Shown in pieces: positions 5,111 to 8,499 of a stretch of 8,499 nucleotides of DNA. The translations under genes were made by a program, and so were the position numbers. The notes under the pieces are model-generated. The model searched no databases. It worked only from the letters and a program-made list of their open reading frames with translations, and was not told the DNA's origin. The stretch comes from an uncultured Clostridia bacterium (GTDB lineage Bacteria; Bacillota; Clostridia; Oscillospirales; Acutalibacteraceae): assembly GCA_946405475.1 (NCBI GenBank), contig CAMJHI010000083.1, positions 1 through 8,499 of the forward strand, given 5' to 3'. The stretch's first letter is position 1. Every line of letters begins with the position of its first letter.

Positions 5111-5137
5111 AAAAAGCACGCTTCGGCGTGCTTTTTT
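5111..5137 (+). terminator. Intrinsic terminator of ssrA
   Basis: GCACGC (5116-5121), tetraloop TTCG, GCGTGC (5126-5131), then six T (5132-5137), with A residues ahead of the stem that pair with the T run. This is a strong GC-rich UUCG hairpin ending the tmRNA transcript. The A tract before the stem means it could also act on RNA coming from the other direction. Confidence 0.92.
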
Positions 5138-5300
5138 CAATGGGATCCGCCTTTCGGCGGACGGCGTTTTTGTTTGGCGTGATGCTTGCTTCGCCAAGTG
5201 AAAAGCGGAACACATCATCGGTCGCACCGCGTGCAACAGCACTTGCGCCATAAGCCGCACCCATCACGGCGCCATGGAAACAACAGAATTTTCACAAAAT
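5138..5300. other. Spacer rich in small dyads, no gene supported
   Basis: Dyads seen: TCCGCC-TTTC-GGCGGA (5146-5161), with TTTTTGTTT starting 5 bases later, perhaps a second weak terminator; TTGGCG/CGCCAA (5174-5179, 5192-5197); and GTGC-AACA-GCAC inside 5230-5250. ORFs on both strands here run through the tmRNA and its terminator and have no ribosome binding sites, so I do not call them. The dyad density suggests remains of a dispersed intergenic repeat. This is inference only. Confidence 0.4.
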
Positions 5301-5301
5301 G

Positions 5302-5330
5302 TTGCGTGTTGCCAAAATATAATATATAAT
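5302..5330 (+). promoter_or_regulatory. Promoter of the beta-galactosidase gene
   Basis: TTGCGT (5302-5307), a 17-base spacer, and consensus TATAAT (5325-5330), in a markedly AT-rich tract. Transcription would start near 5337, about 24 bases before ATG 5361. A second TATAAT at 5318-5323 has no matching -35. No clear operator or catabolite-repression site was found by eye. Confidence 0.75.
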
Positions 5331-5360
5331 ATTTACAATTATGCTTATGCGGAGGTTTTT

Positions 5361-8300
5361 ATGGACAAGGCTTTGAAATACTGGGAAGACCCGTCAATCA
5401 TAAAAGAAAACAAGGAGGACGCGCACTGCCTCGCGCCGTATTACAGCGATTTCAAGGCGGCGGTGTTCGGCAAGGAGCCGCAGCACAAGCTCCTGCTCAA
5501 TGGCACGTGGAAATTCTACTGGCAGCTCGGCGTGGACAAGCTGCCGAGCGAATTCGCCTCCCCCACCCTGGACGACAGCAAGTGGGACGAGATCACCGTG
5601 CCCGGCGTGTGGCAGTTCAAGGGCTACGGCAAGCCGATCTATCTGGCCGCGTTTTATCCGAGCGCGCTTTCCACGGTCAAAAGCAAAATTCCGACCGTGA
5701 GCCACAAAAAGAATGAGCTGGGCATCTACCGCCGCACCTTCACCGTGCCCGAAAGCTTTGACGGGCACGAGGTGTTCATTCATTTCGGCGCGGTCAAGGC
5801 GGCGTTCTTCCTTTACCTCAACGGCAAGCGCGTGGGTTATTCGCAGGGCTCGATGACCCCCGCCGAATTCCGCCTCACCCCCTACCTGCAGGCGGGCGAA
5901 AACCAGATCACCGTCGAGGTCTACCGCTACAGCGACGGCTCCTATTTAGAGGATCAGGATATGTGGTTCCTCAGCGGCATTTACCGCGACGTGTACCTGT
6001 TCGCCGAGCCGAAGGTCACGATCTGGGATTTTTACGCCCGGGCGCAGCTGGACGAACAGTGCAAGGACGGCAAACTGGACGTTGAGATCAACCTGCGCAA
6101 TTTTCAGGACACCGCCACGGCGCTGTTCGCCGACGTGCTGCTCATGGAAAACAAAGAAGCGCCCCAGCGCATCGGCAGTGAGCAGATCCTCATCCAGCCC
6201 GGTGAAAGCTATTTCAACTTTTCCTACGTCAAGCCCGAGCCGCGGCAATGGTCGGCCGAAACGCCGCACCTTTACCGCGTGGCCGTGGTACTGCGCACGA
6301 TGGACACGATTTTGTGCGTCAAGACCGTTCGCATCGGCTTCAAGCGCGTGGAGAAAAAAGGCAACGTGCTGTATATCAACGGCAAAAAGGTCATCATCAA
6401 GGGCGTCAACCGCCACGATTTTGACCCCGACAACGGCTGGGCCGTGCCGAAAAGCACCTATAAGATCGACCTGAGCCTGATGAAAAAGGCCAACATCAAC
6501 GCCATTCGCACCAGCCACTACCCCAACGACCCGCTGTTCTACGAGCTGTGCGACGAAATGGGCTTTTACGTCATGGACGAATGCGACCTTGAGACCCACG
6601 GCGTGCGCCGCAAAAACTGCCCCGGCGACAACCCGATCTGGTCGCACGCCTGCGTCGACCGCGCCCAGCGCATGGTGCTGCGCGACCGCAACCACGCCTG
6701 CGTGTGCTTCTGGTCGCTGGGCAACGAGGCCGGCGACGGCAGCAACTTTCTGCTCATGCGCAAGGCCATTGAAGAGCTCGACGACACCCGCCTGATCCAC
6801 TATGAGGGCGAGTTCGATTTTGACAAATCCGACTTCATCAGCCGCATGTATCCCGACGGCAAATACGTGGAAAAGCTCGGCAAGCAGGAAGCGATCAAGG
6901 TGAGCTGGTTCGAGAACGTCGCCAACATGCTCGCCGCCGACAGCAAGCCCATCAAGCAGGAGCATTACGCCACGCGGCCGGTCATCTTCTGCGAATACGC
7001 CCACAGCATGGAAAACAGCCTGGGCAATTTCAAGGAATTCACGGACGCCTTTGACCAATATGACAACCTGTGCGGCGGCTTCATCTGGGATTACGTCGAC
7101 CAGGCCATTCACGTCAAGGACGGCGACACCGACAAATGGCTCTACGGCGGCGACTTTGACGAAGGCAAAACCAGCTATTACTTCTGCGCCAACGGCATCA
7201 TCGGCGCGGACCGCATCCCCCACCCCTCTTATTATGAAGTGAAAAAGTGCTATGCCGACGTGACCGCCAAAGCGGTCGACATCGAAAAAGGCACGTTTGA
7301 AATCATCAACAAGCACCGCTTCCTCAACCACAGCCGCTACACCCTCGACTGGGCGCTGACCGAAAACGGTCAGCCGTGGCAGGAGGGCACGCTGGGCACC
7401 GTGGCCATCGAGCCGGAATCCAGCGCGGAAGTGACGATCCCCTACAACCTCAAAAAGCTGCCCAAGGGCGAAATGATGCTGACGCTGACCTGGCGGCTGG
7501 GCAGCGACACCTCGTGGGCGGACAGAGGCTTTGAAATGAGCTTTGAGCAGTTCCTCATCCGCGAAGCGCTGCCCGAAGAAAAGACCGCGCTGCCGACCGA
7601 GGCGCTGGACGTGATGCACACCGGCCGCAACCTTACGGCCAAATCGAGCAAGATCAACGTGGAATTCCGCCGCGGCATCCTCTCCTCCCTTGTGCTCAAC
7701 GGGCACGAGATGATCTATGCCGAGCAGGGTCTGCGCCCCAACCTCTTCCGCGCGCTGACCGACAACGACATCGGCTACCTCAACTTCGTGCCGCCGCTGG
7801 CGTTCCTGCACCCGAAATACCGCTGGCGCACCGCCAACAAGGCTGTTCGCCCGACCTCGTTCAAGGTCGAAACGCCCGACGACGTCACCTGCCGCGTGAC
7901 CGTCGGCTGGTTCGCGCCCTACGCCTCCGGTGTCAAAACGGTTTACACCATTTCCGCCGACGGAACGCTGAACATCCACCACCAGAGCAAGAGCCTGTTC
8001 ATGCAGATGATCAAGGTGGGGCTGCGCTTCGGCATCCCGCAGGAGCTTGGCAACGCCGAATGGTACGGCCGCGGTCCGCACGAGTGCTACTGCGACCGCA
8101 AGACCGGCGCCGCCGTGGCGCTGCACCGCGCCGACATCAAGGGGCTGGAGCACCGCTACATGCGCCCGCAGGAAAACGGCCAGCGCGTGGACGTGCGCAC
8201 CCTGACGCTGACGGACGACGAAAACAACGGCATTCAGATCACGGCCGCCCCCGGCACCGTGTTTGAATTCAACGCCAGAAACTACAGCCAGGAAAAGCTG

Positions 8301-8486
8301 GAAAAAGCGAAGCATCTGTATGAGCTGCAAAACGACGACTATATTTCCGTGAACCTTGACGCGCGCTCCTGCGGCGTGGGCGGCGACCTGCCCGGCGTGG
8401 CGCACCTGCGCGAGCCTTACATCATGCGCCCGCGCAAAAAGTTTGAACTGAACGTGACGATCACGGCGACACAGCCCAAGCCGTGA
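5361..8486 (+). CDS. lacZ: Beta-galactosidase, GH2 family, large LacZ type
   Basis: Hydrolyses terminal beta-D-galactosides such as lactose by a retaining mechanism. No signal peptide is seen, so it is cytoplasmic. It has 1041 residues, close to E. coli LacZ. Domain order by sequence: GH2 sugar-binding jelly roll (~30-225, with YLEDQDMWFLSGIYRDVYL near 195-213), Ig-like (~227-330), TIM barrel (~333-630), Ig-like linker (~640-755) and the C-terminal Bgal small-chain domain (~765-1035, with WYGRGPHECYCDRKTGA and RPQENGQRVDVR). The acid/base is Glu456 in WSLGNEAG; the nucleophile is Glu545 in FCEYAHSMENS. Glu411 and His413 in LETHG fit the Mg site with Glu456. The start is ATG 5361 after GGAGG (5351-5355). 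The frame is open back to ATG 5274, but those 29 codons contain the promoter. The gene stands alone: no repressor, permease or other sugar gene lies beside it, and only 13 bases follow its stop. Another beta-galactoside substrate than lactose is possible. Confidence 0.95.
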   Translation: MDKALKYWEDPSIIKENKEDAHCLAPYYSDFKAAVFGKEPQHKLLLNGTWKFYWQLGVDKLPSEFASPTLDDSKWDEITVPGVWQFKGYGKPIYLAAFYPSALSTVKSKIPTVSHKKNELGIYRRTFTVPESFDGHEVFIHFGAVKAAFFLYLNGKRVGYSQGSMTPAEFRLTPYLQAGENQITVEVYRYSDGSYLEDQDMWFLSGIYRDVYLFAEPKVTIWDFYARAQLDEQCKDGKLDVEINLRNFQDTATALFADVLLMENKEAPQRIGSEQILIQPGESYFNFSYVKPEPRQWSAETPHLYRVAVVLRTMDTILCVKTVRIGFKRVEKKGNVLYINGKKVIIKGVNRHDFDPDNGWAVPKSTYKIDLSLMKKANINAIRTSHYPNDPLFYELCDEMGFYVMDECDLETHGVRRKNCPGDNPIWSHACVDRAQRMVLRDRNHACVCFWSLGNEAGDGSNFLLMRKAIEELDDTRLIHYEGEFDFDKSDFISRMYPDGKYVEKLGKQEAIKVSWFENVANMLAADSKPIKQEHYATRPVIFCEYAHSMENSLGNFKEFTDAFDQYDNLCGGFIWDYVDQAIHVKDGDTDKWLYGGDFDEGKTSYYFCANGIIGADRIPHPSYYEVKKCYADVTAKAVDIEKGTFEIINKHRFLNHSRYTLDWALTENGQPWQEGTLGTVAIEPESSAEVTIPYNLKKLPKGEMMLTLTWRLGSDTSWADRGFEMSFEQFLIREALPEEKTALPTEALDVMHTGRNLTAKSSKINVEFRRGILSSLVLNGHEMIYAEQGLRPNLFRALTDNDIGYLNFVPPLAFLHPKYRWRTANKAVRPTSFKVETPDDVTCRVTVGWFAPYASGVKTVYTISADGTLNIHHQSKSLFMQMIKVGLRFGIPQELGNAEWYGRGPHECYCDRKTGAAVALHRADIKGLEHRYMRPQENGQRVDVRTLTLTDDENNGIQITAAPGTVFEFNARNYSQEKLEKAKHLYELQNDDYISVNLDARSCGVGGDLPGVAHLREPYIMRPRKKFELNVTITATQPKP

Positions 8487-8499
8487 CGCGGAACAGAAG

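Noticed and set aside
4979..5267. Two 93-codon frames on the minus strand across the tmRNA 3' end
   Set aside because: They are antisense to the conserved tRNA-like domain and terminator. Their apparent conservation would come from the RNA, and neither has a Shine-Dalgarno.
5946..8405. An 819-codon open frame on the minus strand opposite lacZ
   Set aside because: It is the antisense shadow of a GC-rich gene: very Val/Ala/His-rich composition, no ribosome binding site, and full overlap with an intact GH2 enzyme with all catalytic residues.
1..8499. Other tRNA or rRNA genes, defence genes or prophage genes
   Set aside because: Apart from the tRNA-like part of tmRNA no such signatures were seen on either strand. 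Gene content is housekeeping and metabolic.

Overview
The window looks like chromosomal DNA from a GC-rich member of the Clostridia, most plausibly of Oscillospiraceae/Ruminococcaceae type. This rests on strong Shine-Dalgarno sequences, clean vegetative promoters (TTGxxx-N17-TAtaaT type), a lipoprotein with a Gram-positive-style lipobox, and AT-rich spacers between GC-rich genes. The lineage is inferred from style, not from a search.

Layout. (1) Positions 1-228, minus strand: the first 76 codons of a membrane protein, probably an MFS transporter, cut by the window edge. (2) Positions 229-409: a divergent control region with back-to-back promoters and two palindromes between them. (3) Positions 410-1426: a lipoprotein of unknown function. 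(4) Positions 1579-3965: a three-gene dTDP-L-rhamnose block, rfbA-rfbC-rfbD (rmlA-rmlC-rmlD), behind its own promoter; rfbB (rmlB) is absent. A terminator-like hairpin lies between rfbC and rfbD. (5) Positions 3996-5137: the trans-translation module. It holds smpB with its own promoter, a spacer bracketed by a 41/43-bp direct repeat, ssrA (tmRNA) with a complete tRNA-like acceptor, and a strong intrinsic terminator. (6) Positions 5138-5360: a spacer with small dyads and an AT-rich promoter. (7) Positions 5361-8486: a complete GH2 LacZ-type beta-galactosidase.

How the genes work together. RfbA makes dTDP-glucose, RfbB (not here) would dehydrate it, and RfbC and RfbD epimerise and reduce the product to dTDP-L-rhamnose for cell-surface polysaccharide. 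SmpB binds tmRNA, and together they rescue stalled ribosomes and tag the unfinished protein. The beta-galactosidase is cytoplasmic and hydrolyses imported beta-galactosides. The neighbouring blocks appear functionally unrelated.

I found no convincing new multi-gene system. The best leads are fine-scale: smpB seems to lack a conventional start codon at the correct distance from a perfect Shine-Dalgarno, the tmRNA tag is unusual (ATA in the resume position, ending LKAA), a dyad-containing direct repeat flanks the smpB-ssrA spacer, and a long inverted repeat covers the rfbA promoter.
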